Positions 1-6,355 of a stretch of DNA of 7,991 bases are shown one piece after another. The notes under the pieces are model-generated. The model was not told where the DNA came from. It ran no database searches and saw only the letters and a program-made list of their open reading frames with translations. Both the position numbers and the translations under genes were made by a program. Position 1 is the first letter of the stretch. Each line of letters starts with the position of its first letter. The stretch comes from Bacillota bacterium. Its GTDB lineage: Bacteria; Bacillota; Bacilli; Alicyclobacillales; SLC66. The stretch covers positions 1 through 7,991 of the forward strand of contig JAJZZT010000320.1 of assembly GCA_021797415.1 (NCBI GenBank), read 5' to 3'.

Positions 1-17
1 GCGAATGCGGACGTTTC

Positions 18-82
18 GGCCAGCGGCGCCGTGATGCGCCGGCCAGCGGCGCCGTGATGCGCCGGCCAGCGGCGCCGTGATG
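18..82. repeat. Three tandem copies of a 23-bp unit
   Basis: A 23-bp unit beginning GGCCAGCGGCGCCGTGATG starts at 18, 41 and 64. The first two copies are identical and complete; the third matches for 19 bases and then diverges. Each unit carries a TGA (32-34, 55-57, 78-80). Because 23 is not a multiple of three, these stops fall in three different forward frames, so any plus-strand gene entering from the left must end by base 80. The unit also contains GGCGC and GCGCC segments that can pair. The array may be a duplicated 3' end of an upstream gene whose reading ends RPAAP, but the gene itself lies outside the window. Confidence 0.9.
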
Positions 83-121
83 ACGCTCGGGTCGAAAAGA
101 TGTACAATGCACATATACACA

Positions 122-141
122 GCAGTAGCCACTGCGTTTTT
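122..141 (+). terminator. Possible weak intrinsic terminator
   Basis: A five-base-pair stem, GCAGT paired with ACTGC around an AGCC loop (122-135), is followed by GTTTTT (136-141). It lies about 40-90 bases after the three repeated TGA codons, where a terminator for a gene entering from the left would be expected. The stem is short, so this is only a plausible call. Confidence 0.35.
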
Positions 142-243
142 AGGATAGAAGCCCATGCCGCCGGCGCGCCACCATCAGCAGGATGAAAATTTGCTGGACT
201 GGCGCTCTGCCCCATGCCCGCCGACTTTTGCGCCATCGGAAAG

Positions 244-337
244 GTTGGCTGGGGCGTCGTCATCCCCTTTGCTCGTCGCGAGTTTAGCGACAGCGGTGTC
301 CGAGCAGGAGCCTGGGGACATGGGATCCAGTCTTTGA
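244..337 (+). repeat. Dispersed repeat, copy A
   Basis: This stretch shares a clear pattern with 1878-1974. Both contain the identical 14-mer GCTCGTCGCGAGTT (here 271-284), then a GCGA/AGCGGTG block, then GGAG, then GGGGACATGGG (here 314-324), then a CAGTCTT block. The distance from the 14-mer to GGGGAC is 43 bases here and 42 in the other copy. A nested fold is possible: GCTCG (271-275) with CGAGC (301-305), enclosing TCGC with GCGA. No transposase is present, so this looks like a non-autonomous element or the remnant of a structured RNA. Its 3' part overlaps the long inverted repeat at 314-435. Confidence 0.7.
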
Positions 338-435
338 AGGGCAGGCGGGCTCGTTTGGATCGGGCGTTTTAGGCGTTAGTCAAACGCCCGATCGACCTGT
401 ATCGCCTGCCGAAGATGGGTGGATCCCATGTCCCC
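314..435. repeat. 122-bp three-tier inverted repeat (REP/MITE-like)
   Basis: Three pairs of perfect complementary arms are nested around a 12-base loop (370-381). The outer arms are 16 bp (314-329 with 420-435, GGGGACATGGGATCCA). The middle arms are 8 bp (340-347 with 403-410, GGCAGGCG). The inner arms are 12 bp (358-369 with 382-393, GATCGGGCGTTT). The unpaired stretches between tiers are 10 and 9 bases at both levels, giving an unusually regular structure. It ends 56 bases before the BI-1 gene. No T-run follows on either side, so it is not an obvious terminator. It resembles paired REP-type elements or a small MITE. Confidence 0.85.
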
Positions 436-491
436 GGGGAATGGCGACGACTGGCACAAGACATTTTCAAGATAGGAGGAGGCGGCTTCAC

Positions 492-1133
492 ATGTACGAA
501 CAGTTGGATCTGCGCATGACGCGCAACAGAGTCCTGTTCGGCCTCGCCGCGTCGCTGGCGTTTGCGGCGGTGGGCGCATACGCAGGACAGTTTTTGCCTC
601 CCGCGCTATATTTTCCGCTCTGGATCGTTGAGATGGGGATGATGATCGCCGCCGCGGTGGTGCGCAGGCGTCGCCTGGTCGGATGGACGTTCCTGTTCGT
701 GTTCACGCTGTTGTCGGGGATGACCGTGACTCCCATTCTGATCGTCTATTCACAGGCGCTTGGCATACAGGTCGTCGAAGAGGCCTTCTTTGTGACGGCG
801 GGCGCTTTCGCCCTGTCTGCGTTCATCGCCAGCCGGCGCGGCGTGGATTTCGGCTGGATGGGGATGTTTGCGAGCGTCGGCCTGATCGTGCTGCTGCTGC
901 TCGGGGTCGTGAGCCTGTTTTTCCCGCTCGGCGGGGCTCTGCAGCTCATTTACACGTATCTCGGCATCAGCGTGTTTGTCGGGTTCATGCTGTTTGACCT
1001 GAACAGGCTGACGCGCTACGGAATTTCGCCGGAACAGGTCCCGATGATGGTGTTGAATCTGTATCTGGATTTTCTGAACCTGTTTCTCTTTATCCTTCGC
1101 TTGCTCGGACTGAATGTACAGTCCCGCAGATAG
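492..1133 (+). CDS. BAX inhibitor-1 / YetJ-like membrane protein
   Basis: A 213-residue polytopic membrane protein of the BI-1 (UPF0005) family, whose bacterial member YetJ is a pH-sensitive calcium leak channel in the cytoplasmic membrane. About seven hydrophobic segments fill the sequence. Two family aspartates are in place: D169 in the FD pair of GFMLFDLNRL and D193 in NLYLDFLNLF. Their 24-residue spacing equals that of the D171/D195 pH-sensing pair in Bacillus subtilis YetJ. ATG at 492 is chosen because GGAGGAGG (475-482) lies nine bases before it; an ATG at 441 has no such site and adds an atypical Arg-rich leader. The GntR-type regulator follows after 11 bases, probably in the same transcript. 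Family assignment is firm; calcium transport in this organism is inferred. Confidence 0.9.
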   Translation: MYEQLDLRMTRNRVLFGLAASLAFAAVGAYAGQFLPPALYFPLWIVEMGMMIAAAVVRRRRLVGWTFLFVFTLLSGMTVTPILIVYSQALGIQVVEEAFFVTAGAFALSAFIASRRGVDFGWMGMFASVGLIVLLLLGVVSLFFPLGGALQLIYTYLGISVFVGFMLFDLNRLTRYGISPEQVPMMVLNLYLDFLNLFLFILRLLGLNVQSRR

Positions 1134-1144
1134 GATGGACGGTG

Positions 1145-1861
1145 ATGGGCGACAGGGGCAAGGGGGAGAGCAGACCGCTGTACCTTGATGTGGCGCGCCG
1201 CATCGAAGCGCTGATTGTGCGTGGTGAGTGGAAGCCAGGGGAACGATTGCCTCCGTTGGCCGATCTTGCCGCGCATTTTCGCGTATCGCGCGCAGTTATC
1301 CGCGAATCGTGCAGCATGCTGGTGGGAAAGGGTCTGCTGGAATTGCGCCACGGCGACGGCGCGTACGTCAAACCGTTTTCTGAGGATGCCTTCTTGCGAC
1401 CCGTTCACGCGGCGGTGTTGATGAGCTCATCGGATGCGCGTTCACTGCTTGAGGTGGGGATGTGGCTTGAACAGGGAATTGCGGGCGCGGCGGCGAAAAG
1501 GCGGTCAAAGGAACACTGCCAGGCGCTCGCAGAGGCGCTCCTCACGATGGAAACCGGCGTTGGAGAACCTGCGCTCGTGCTCAAAGGCGAGGGGGACTTC
1601 CATCTGACCATGGCGGATGCGGCGGGCAACCCGATGGCGGCAAATATATTGCGCATCCTGTACCATCCGCTGTCAGGCGTCCTGCGGTGGCTGGGCGATG
1701 AGGAAGAGATACAGCGCGCGGTGGTGGCGCTGCATCAGTCGCTGTATGACAGCGTTGTCCAGATGGACGCAGAGGCGGCCCAAAGGCATATGGCGATGTA
1801 CCGGACGCTGCTGCGCGAGCGGATCGGTGAAGAGCGTGTCCAGTCGCGACTGCAGGGCTGA
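1145..1861 (+). CDS. GntR-family regulator, FadR subfamily (FCD domain)
   Basis: A 238-residue DNA-binding regulator. The N-terminal winged helix spans about residues 12-77, with the typical GntR pattern GEWKPGERLPPLADLAAHF, then VSRAVIRESCSML, then LLELRHGDGAYV. The C-terminal part (about 95-230) is an all-helical FCD ligand domain, with GDFHLTMADAAGN and two later histidines. Likely metal-site residues are H153, H197 and H215, with E149 where the family usually has Asp. FCD regulators normally bind small organic acids; no ligand can be named here. ATG at 1145 is six bases after GGATGG (1133-1138); a GTG at 1142 is an alternative start. It follows the BI-1 gene closely and may be co-transcribed with it. 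No metabolic target gene is nearby, so its regulon is unknown. Confidence 0.9.
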   Translation: MGDRGKGESRPLYLDVARRIEALIVRGEWKPGERLPPLADLAAHFRVSRAVIRESCSMLVGKGLLELRHGDGAYVKPFSEDAFLRPVHAAVLMSSSDARSLLEVGMWLEQGIAGAAAKRRSKEHCQALAEALLTMETGVGEPALVLKGEGDFHLTMADAAGNPMAANILRILYHPLSGVLRWLGDEEEIQRAVVALHQSLYDSVVQMDAEAAQRHMAMYRTLLRERIGEERVQSRLQG

Positions 1862-1877
1862 ACGGGGCAGTCTTCAG

Positions 1878-1974
1878 GTTTGCTGGGTCGCCATGGTATC
1901 CTTGGCTCGTCGCGAGTTCCGCGAAGCGGTGGCTGAGCGGGAGTTCGGGGACATGGGTGGCTCCCAGTCTTCGG
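1878..1974 (+). repeat. Dispersed repeat, copy B
   Basis: The second copy of the element seen at 244-337. It has the same 14-mer GCTCGTCGCGAGTT (1905-1918), the GCGAAGCGGTGG block, then GGGGACATGGG (1947-1957) and CCCAGTCTTCGG. The inner TCGC/GCGA pairing is kept; the outer helix is shortened to GCTC with GAGC. The core can form TGGG-TGGCT-CCCA. Unlike copy A, no inverted partner follows. It fills most of the 183-base gap between the GntR gene and the DUF5325 gene, where a promoter for the downstream operon would also have to lie. Confidence 0.7.
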
Positions 1975-2044
1975 GGTATCGTGGCGGCCGGCAGAGGCGA
2001 GGGTATTTTCACCCGGAAAGGGAGCCGGAAAGGAGGGGACGGTC

Positions 2045-2239
2045 ATGTCAAAAGTGGCAAAGGGGCTGTTTTTTGCGCTGGCGATGATCACGATGGGCAT
2101 ACTGGCCCTGGGCGCGTTCATCATGTCGACCGACCGCGTGGCGGGATTGCTCCTGTGCGGTTCCGGTTTGGCACTTGCGGGCGCGGGATTCGTGGCGAAA
2201 AGCCGGGTCATGCGCGCCAAGCGCCTGCCTGATGCATGA
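2045..2239 (+). CDS. Small two-helix membrane protein, DUF5325/YlaF-like
   Basis: A 64-residue protein with two hydrophobic segments, about residues 6-27 (FFALAMITMGILALGAFIM) and 33-51 (GLLLCGSGLALAGAGFV), joined by a short STDRVA loop and ended by a basic tail (KSRVMRAKR). Length, topology and the basic C-terminus resemble YlaF (DUF5325) of Bacillus, a protein without known function. The ribosome binding site is very strong: AGGAGG at 2031-2036, eight bases before the ATG. A near copy of it lies 12 bases further upstream. The response regulator gene starts 19 bases after the stop, so the small protein is probably in the two-component operon and could serve its membrane sensor. That link is inference from position only. 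Confidence 0.8.
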   Translation: MSKVAKGLFFALAMITMGILALGAFIMSTDRVAGLLLCGSGLALAGAGFVAKSRVMRAKRLPDA

Positions 2240-2258
2240 TTTGCGAGGAGGGAACGGC

Positions 2259-2966
2259 ATGGACGGCAGGCGCCTGATTTATGTGGTCGATGACGATGAC
2301 AGTGTCCGTACGGTTGTCGAACGGTACTTGACGCGCGACGGCTATGATGTCACGAGTTTTGCGTCCGGCGACGAGGCGCAGGCAGCCATGCAGGATAATT
2401 TGCCGGATATGCTGATTCTCGACATCATGCTGCCGGGAGTCAGCGGCTACGACCTGTGCAAATGGGTCCGCGCGAAAAGCGAGATCCCGATCATCATGGT
2501 GTCGGCCCGGGATGAAGAGGTGGACCGCATCATCGGACTTGAGCTCGGATCGGACGACTACCTTTCAAAACCCTTTTCTCCGCGCGAACTGGTTGCGCGC
2601 GTCCGCACCGTGTTTCGCAGGCTTCGTCCCGCCGCCCAGACGGCTGAAGGAGTCGTTCAGACTGAGCCGGACCTGCCGGCCTGCGCCGACCTGACGCTGC
2701 GCGACGCGGAGCGCCGCATCACGGCGGGCAATGCCGATATGGCGCTGACCACGAAGGAGTATGAACTGCTGGCGTTTCTCATCCGCCATAAAAACCGGGC
2801 TTTCACGCGCGAGCAACTGTTGACGCAGGTTTGGGGATATGAATTTATCGGGGATGAACGGGCGATCGACGATCTTGTCAAGCGCCTGCGCAAGAAGCTG
2901 TCGGCGACAAATTCGCACGCGGAGATTGTGACGGTGTGGGGATACGGATACAAGATCGAAGGCTAG
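2259..2966 (+). CDS. OmpR/PhoB-type response regulator, CssR-like
   Basis: A 235-residue two-component response regulator. The receiver domain (about 5-120) has the acidic cluster DDDD at 11-14, the phospho-acceptor D55 in LILDIMLPG, S82 and K104 in YLSKPF. The C-terminal winged helix (about 140-235) has LTTKEYELLAFL, REQLLTQVWG and the wing TVWGYGYKI. The segments DRIIGLELGSDDYLSKPF and IDDLVKRLRKKL are close to CssR of the secretion-stress system, as I remember that sequence. ATG at 2259 is seven bases after AGGAGG (2246-2251); an in-frame ATG further upstream would overlap the DUF5325 gene and lacks a good site. The partner kinase follows after a 72-base gap. Family is certain; the Css identity is tentative. 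Confidence 0.93.
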   Translation: MDGRRLIYVVDDDDSVRTVVERYLTRDGYDVTSFASGDEAQAAMQDNLPDMLILDIMLPGVSGYDLCKWVRAKSEIPIIMVSARDEEVDRIIGLELGSDDYLSKPFSPRELVARVRTVFRRLRPAAQTAEGVVQTEPDLPACADLTLRDAERRITAGNADMALTTKEYELLAFLIRHKNRAFTREQLLTQVWGYEFIGDERAIDDLVKRLRKKLSATNSHAEIVTVWGYGYKIEG

Positions 2967-3038
2967 ACATGTCGCGCCGCGGTCCCTCATCAATAAGGAA
3001 GATGGGCAGGTGCGCGATCTTTGCAGGGTGGGCTGACC

Positions 3039-4511
3039 GTGAGGACATCGATTGCTTTCAAGGTGGTCTCTGTATACCTTGTCATTGTGGCGGCTTCTCT
3101 TGTGCTTGCCGGTGCCCTGACAAACCGGACCATACATGGGTACGTGATTGGGACCACCAAACAGAGTCTCGTGGCGTACGGACGGCAGATCATTTCAAAT
3201 TATGAACTGTTCGGACGCCTGGTTCAGACGCAACCCCGGCAGACCGCCGGGAAGAGTCCGCAAAACGTCTTCACGGTGTCCGTGGCTGCGCAGAATGTCC
3301 ACGCGGAGTACGCGGTGATCGACTCGGCGGGGCGCGTTCTCGGCGGTACGTTTACGCACGCGGAATCCGGCGTGCTGACGGAGATCGGTCCTGTCATCGC
3401 CCGTGCGTTAAACGGGAAAATCAGCGTCGGCGTGTACCCCGCCAGCGCTCCGCAGTACGAGATCGTCGCACTGCCGTTTCACTACCTTTCGGGCGTCCCC
3501 ATGCAGTTGCCTCACATCTCGCTGCCAAGTGACCTGAATGTACGGAGCAGCCCCTACTTTGTCCGGTTGAACACCCGTGTCCTGACCATGTTCACCAACC
3601 TGTCGGACCTGCAGCGCATCACGTCGCAGATCTGGTGGTCTGTCGCGCAGGGACTGGTGATCTCCAGCATCATCATCGCGCTGGTCGGCATTGTGCTTGC
3701 GCGCCGCATGATGCGTCCGGTGTGGGTGCTCAAGGAAGCGGTAAATCGTGTGCGGCAGCGGGATTTCTCAGCGGTGACGCCTATGCGCACCGGGGATGAA
3801 TGGGAGGAATTGTCCAAGGCGTTCGCCGACATGGTGGCGTCGCTGCGGTCGTTCGACGAAGCGCAAAAGCGCTTCCTGCAAAACGCGTCACACGAACTGA
3901 AGACTCCGCTCATGGCCATCCGCGGGTATGCGGAGGGCCTGCGCGACGGCGTGTTTGAATCCTCCGAGACATTCCGCGTCCTGGACATCGTCGCGCAGGA
4001 GAGCGTGCGTCTCAAGCACCTGGTGGATGAACTGATCTATCTTTCGAAACTGGAGACACTTGATGAGGTGTATAATTTTGAACAGTGCGATATTTCTTCC
4101 ATTATCTATAAAACGATCGAACGGGTGCTGCCTCTGGCGCAGGACAGGAATATTCTCGTGACGCCCCTGACCCCGGACGGGGCGCTGTTCTGCCTGGCCG
4201 ACAGCGACAAGCTTTCCCAGGTGCTTCTGAACCTTCTGTCCAACGCGGTGCGCCATGCGCGTCGGAAGGTGCAGATCGCGGCCCGCGTCGCCGCGCAAGG
4301 CGGGGTGGAGATCATCGTGGAAGACGACGGGAAAGGGATTGCACCGGATGAGTTGAATCGCGTTTTTGAACGCTTTTATCACGGCGCGCAGGGTGATACC
4401 GGACTCGGCATGTCGATCGCCAAGGCGATCGTGGAGAAGCACAGGGGTACAATTGTCGTGAAAAATGGTGAACGCGGCGGCGCGCGCTTTGTGGTAACGC
4501 TCCCGGAGTGA
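3039..4511 (+). CDS. Membrane sensor histidine kinase, CssS-like
   Basis: A 490-residue sensor kinase, partner of the preceding regulator. In order: a first membrane helix (about 6-27), an extracytoplasmic sensing region of about 170 residues, a second helix (about 201-222), a HAMP linker, the HisKA box FLQNASHELKTPLMAIRGY with phospho-acceptor H285, the N box (LLNLLSNAVRHA), the G1 box (EDDGKGI), the F box (ERFYHG) and the G2 box (GDTGLGMSIAK). All catalytic motifs look intact. The FLQNxSHxLKTPxMxIRGY and DGVF pattern resembles CssS, which senses misfolded secreted proteins. GTG at 3039 has GGGTGGG six bases upstream; a TTG at 3021, after GGCAGGTG, is a real alternative adding six residues. 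The signal sensed here is unknown. Confidence 0.92.
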   Translation: MRTSIAFKVVSVYLVIVAASLVLAGALTNRTIHGYVIGTTKQSLVAYGRQIISNYELFGRLVQTQPRQTAGKSPQNVFTVSVAAQNVHAEYAVIDSAGRVLGGTFTHAESGVLTEIGPVIARALNGKISVGVYPASAPQYEIVALPFHYLSGVPMQLPHISLPSDLNVRSSPYFVRLNTRVLTMFTNLSDLQRITSQIWWSVAQGLVISSIIIALVGIVLARRMMRPVWVLKEAVNRVRQRDFSAVTPMRTGDEWEELSKAFADMVASLRSFDEAQKRFLQNASHELKTPLMAIRGYAEGLRDGVFESSETFRVLDIVAQESVRLKHLVDELIYLSKLETLDEVYNFEQCDISSIIYKTIERVLPLAQDRNILVTPLTPDGALFCLADSDKLSQVLLNLLSNAVRHARRKVQIAARVAAQGGVEIIVEDDGKGIAPDELNRVFERFYHGAQGDTGLGMSIAKAIVEKHRGTIVVKNGERGGARFVVTLPE

Positions 4512-4515
4512 AGGC

Positions 4516-4529
4516 CGCCCGATCGGGCG
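4516..4529. repeat. 14-bp perfect palindrome between kinase and ytvI
   Basis: CGCCCGATCGGGCG is its own reverse complement and begins five bases after the kinase stop codon. There is no T-run, so it is a poor terminator. It could be an operator or a chance GC-rich palindrome. Its half site GCCCGATCG also occurs in the inner arm of the long inverted repeat (387-395). Confidence 0.6.
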
Positions 4530-4580
4530 ATAGAATTCCGCTGGCTGAATTTGAGTCATAGCATGCGAGGGGTGTGGCGG

Positions 4581-5762
4581 ATGGATGTTCGGCGTAGGGA
4601 CAATCGTGGGGATAATCAACGCAAGCGTATGCGGACGCTGGATCAGGATATGCGGCGTTATCTGGCGAACGTGATGGAGATCGTGGTGCTGATGGCGTTT
4701 TTGATCATCGTCACAGTGCTGTTCGCCCGTCTGTTCAGTTATATCCTGCCTTTTGTGCTCGGCCTGGTGATTGCGGTGGTCCTCTTTCCGCTCGTGCGTG
4801 TGCTGCAGTCGGCCGGCATGACAGAACGGTCGGCTGTGCTGGTGGTCATGGTGGGCTCGATCGGCGTATTGGCGGCGCTGGTCACGTTTGTCGTCATCCA
4901 GGCGGCGCAGGAGGCAGTCGGTTTCTCGCAGGCCATTCCCGTCTACTTCTCTTTCTGGCGCGACTGGATGGAGCGCATGCTGCACCAGGGAATGGCGGTG
5001 TACGGTCACCTGCCTCCCAAAGTGGTGGCCACGTTCCAGACGACCGCCCTCGGAACGGTGGAGCAGGCGAAGCAATTTGCCGTGACGTTATTCGCCTCGC
5101 TTTTCACGGGTGTCGCGCTGTTGCCCGATGTCGTCATCATCGGGATCATCGCCGTCGTCGCAGCCTATTTTTTCCTCGCGCAACGAGAAGAGATGCTCTC
5201 TTTACTGCGGCGGGCGCTCCCGCCCGGATGGGCGCCGAAACTTGAGGTGGTCGCGATTGATGTCAGCCATGCCATCGCGGGGATGTTGCGCACACAGTTG
5301 ATCCTGATCGGCGTGACCAGCGTGATCTGCATCGTGGGAATGGCGCTCATGCACATCCGGTACGCCTTTATCCTCGGTCTGTCCATCGGCCTGACGGGGT
5401 GGATCCCGATCGTCGGATCGGGGATCGTGACGCTCCCCTGGGCTGTGGGGGCGTTTCTCGGCGGGCACGTGGTTCTCGCCATCAAGATTCTGCTGCTCCA
5501 GACGATTGCGTCGCTGGTGCGGCATACGATCGAGCCGAAGATCATGGCCGCCAGCGTGGGGCTCGGCACGTTTGCCACCATGTTCGGCATGTACGTGGGA
5601 CTGCGCAGTATGGGATTTTTCGGACTGGTGATCGGGCCGATCGTGTTGATCGCCATCCGTTCCCTGATTCGCGCCCGCATCTTCGGCGGACTGCTTCCGA
5701 ACGTGCCGGAGCCGGACCATCAGCCTCCGCAGGCGGAGATTGAGCGGAGAACGGAATCATGA
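4581..5762 (+). CDS. ytvI: AI-2E-family membrane protein, sporulation protein YtvI-like
   Basis: A 393-residue polytopic membrane protein of the AI-2E/PerM permease family. The basic, hydrophilic N-terminus (about 1-30) is followed by two close helices (about 33-75), a third near 83-108, a soluble linker, and a C-terminal bundle. That bundle carries RTQLILIGVTSVICIVGMAL, GWIPIVGSGIVTLPWA (about 273-288) and RHTIEPKIMAASVGLG (about 314-329). These motifs resemble the YtvI branch, named as a sporulation integral membrane protein, more than quorum-signal exporters. ATG at 4581 is chosen because GAGGGGTG (4567-4574) precedes it by six bases; TTG 4551 and ATG 4563 are in frame but less well placed. 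The stop codon overlaps the next start (ATGA). The substrate is unknown. Confidence 0.85.
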   Translation: MDVRRRDNRGDNQRKRMRTLDQDMRRYLANVMEIVVLMAFLIIVTVLFARLFSYILPFVLGLVIAVVLFPLVRVLQSAGMTERSAVLVVMVGSIGVLAALVTFVVIQAAQEAVGFSQAIPVYFSFWRDWMERMLHQGMAVYGHLPPKVVATFQTTALGTVEQAKQFAVTLFASLFTGVALLPDVVIIGIIAVVAAYFFLAQREEMLSLLRRALPPGWAPKLEVVAIDVSHAIAGMLRTQLILIGVTSVICIVGMALMHIRYAFILGLSIGLTGWIPIVGSGIVTLPWAVGAFLGGHVVLAIKILLLQTIASLVRHTIEPKIMAASVGLGTFATMFGMYVGLRSMGFFGLVIGPIVLIAIRSLIRARIFGGLLPNVPEPDHQPPQAEIERRTES

Positions 5763-6355
5763 AGACCGCCCTGCGCGAAAGAATTTGGCGGATCGAGAGC
5801 CGCAAATTTGACGGCGCGCCGCATCGGATATGGACCAGATGCTGTCCGGTGCGCCCTGATGTTTGGTACAAAGGAGCGCTTGCGCCGGATTTCGTGTTGC
5901 ATATCCCGCCGGGCGGACAGGTGAAGGAGGCTGATGGGCGCGTCTGGGCGAGCGTCTACGATGTGTTCTCCTGCTTCTATCGCGCGCGCCATTTCCAGGT
6001 AACGGTTTTGCTCAAGCCGTCCGGTGTCGAATACTACTGCAACGTCTGCACAATTCCCCGCGTGGACAGAATGCGCCGCCGCGTCCTTTTCGCCGATCTC
6101 GAACTGGACGTGCTCGTCGGCGATCGGTCGGTCCGGGTTGTCGATCATGACGAATTTGCGCAAAACACGTTGCGCTACGGATACAGCGCACTGCTTCGCG
6201 AGCGCGTGTTCGCTGATCTCCGGCTGTTGACACAGCAGGCGAGAATGCGCCGGGGCGCATTCTCGCCTGCTTTCGTCCGCAGTGTACGGCGCAGTCTCCA
6301 AAAGGCGCGGTACCTCCGTCACTCCTGTGTGGCGCGCTCCGTAGAATCAAGGTGA
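5759..6355 (+). CDS. DUF402 protein, YgaC/Ntdp-like phosphatase family
   Basis: A 198-residue cytosolic protein of the DUF402 family. The Bacillus/Staphylococcus members (YgaC, Ntdp) hydrolyse nucleoside tri- and diphosphates with a divalent metal. Family signatures visible are FDGAPHRIW (17-25), EADGRVWAS, CFYRARHFQVTVLL, EYYCN (N95), FADLELDV (D113, E115, D117), VVDHDEF (D129, D131) and GAFSPAF near residue 166. The C-terminal tail after about 178 is Arg/Ser-rich and looks unconserved. Its ATG shares four bases with the ytvI stop codon, so translation is probably coupled. The 3' end overlaps the convergent rsfA gene by 37 bases, and a 36-bp palindrome lies inside it. The protein is divergent enough that enzymatic activity is only inferred. 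Confidence 0.8.
   Translation: MKTALRERIWRIESRKFDGAPHRIWTRCCPVRPDVWYKGALAPDFVLHIPPGGQVKEADGRVWASVYDVFSCFYRARHFQVTVLLKPSGVEYYCNVCTIPRVDRMRRRVLFADLELDVLVGDRSVRVVDHDEFAQNTLRYGYSALLRERVFADLRLLTQQARMRRGAFSPAFVRSVRRSLQKARYLRHSCVARSVESR
6235..6270. terminator. 36-bp near-perfect palindrome inside the DUF402 gene, possible terminator
   Basis: Two perfect 17-base arms (GCAGGCGAGAATGCGCC and its complement) flank two unpaired bases (6252-6253). The arms are GC-rich, so the hairpin would be very stable in either transcript. It begins 49 bases past the rsfA stop codon on the minus strand, where a terminator for rsfA would be expected. Neither side has a proper T-run (TTTCGT on the plus side, TGTGTC on the minus side). 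In the plus reading it encodes the conserved RMRRGAFSPAF region of the DUF402 protein, so it must satisfy both functions. Confidence 0.55.

Noticed and set aside
80..108. Sigma-A-like promoter ATGACG, 17 bases, TACAAT
   Set aside because: The -35 is weak, overlaps the tandem repeat, and the transcript would meet the 122-141 hairpin at once, with no convincing gene beyond.
155..337. 60-residue open frame reading into the dispersed repeat
   Set aside because: Only a weak AGGA lies upstream, the sequence shows no domain, and its last third is the repeat element, which is read in a different frame in copy B.
2565..3137. 190-codon minus-strand open frame opposite the response regulator
   Set aside because: It is antisense to a well-conserved winged-helix domain and crosses into the kinase gene; no start signal or motif.
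4557..4564. Sigma-E-like -10 (CATAGCAT) before ytvI
   Set aside because: It matches CATAnnnT, but no ATA box sits at the right distance, and the start of transcription would fall on the ribosome binding site.
3888..5075. 395-codon open frame on the minus strand
   Set aside because: It lies opposite the kinase and ytvI genes, is rich in His, Arg and Gln as expected of an antisense frame in GC-rich DNA, and shows no family motif.
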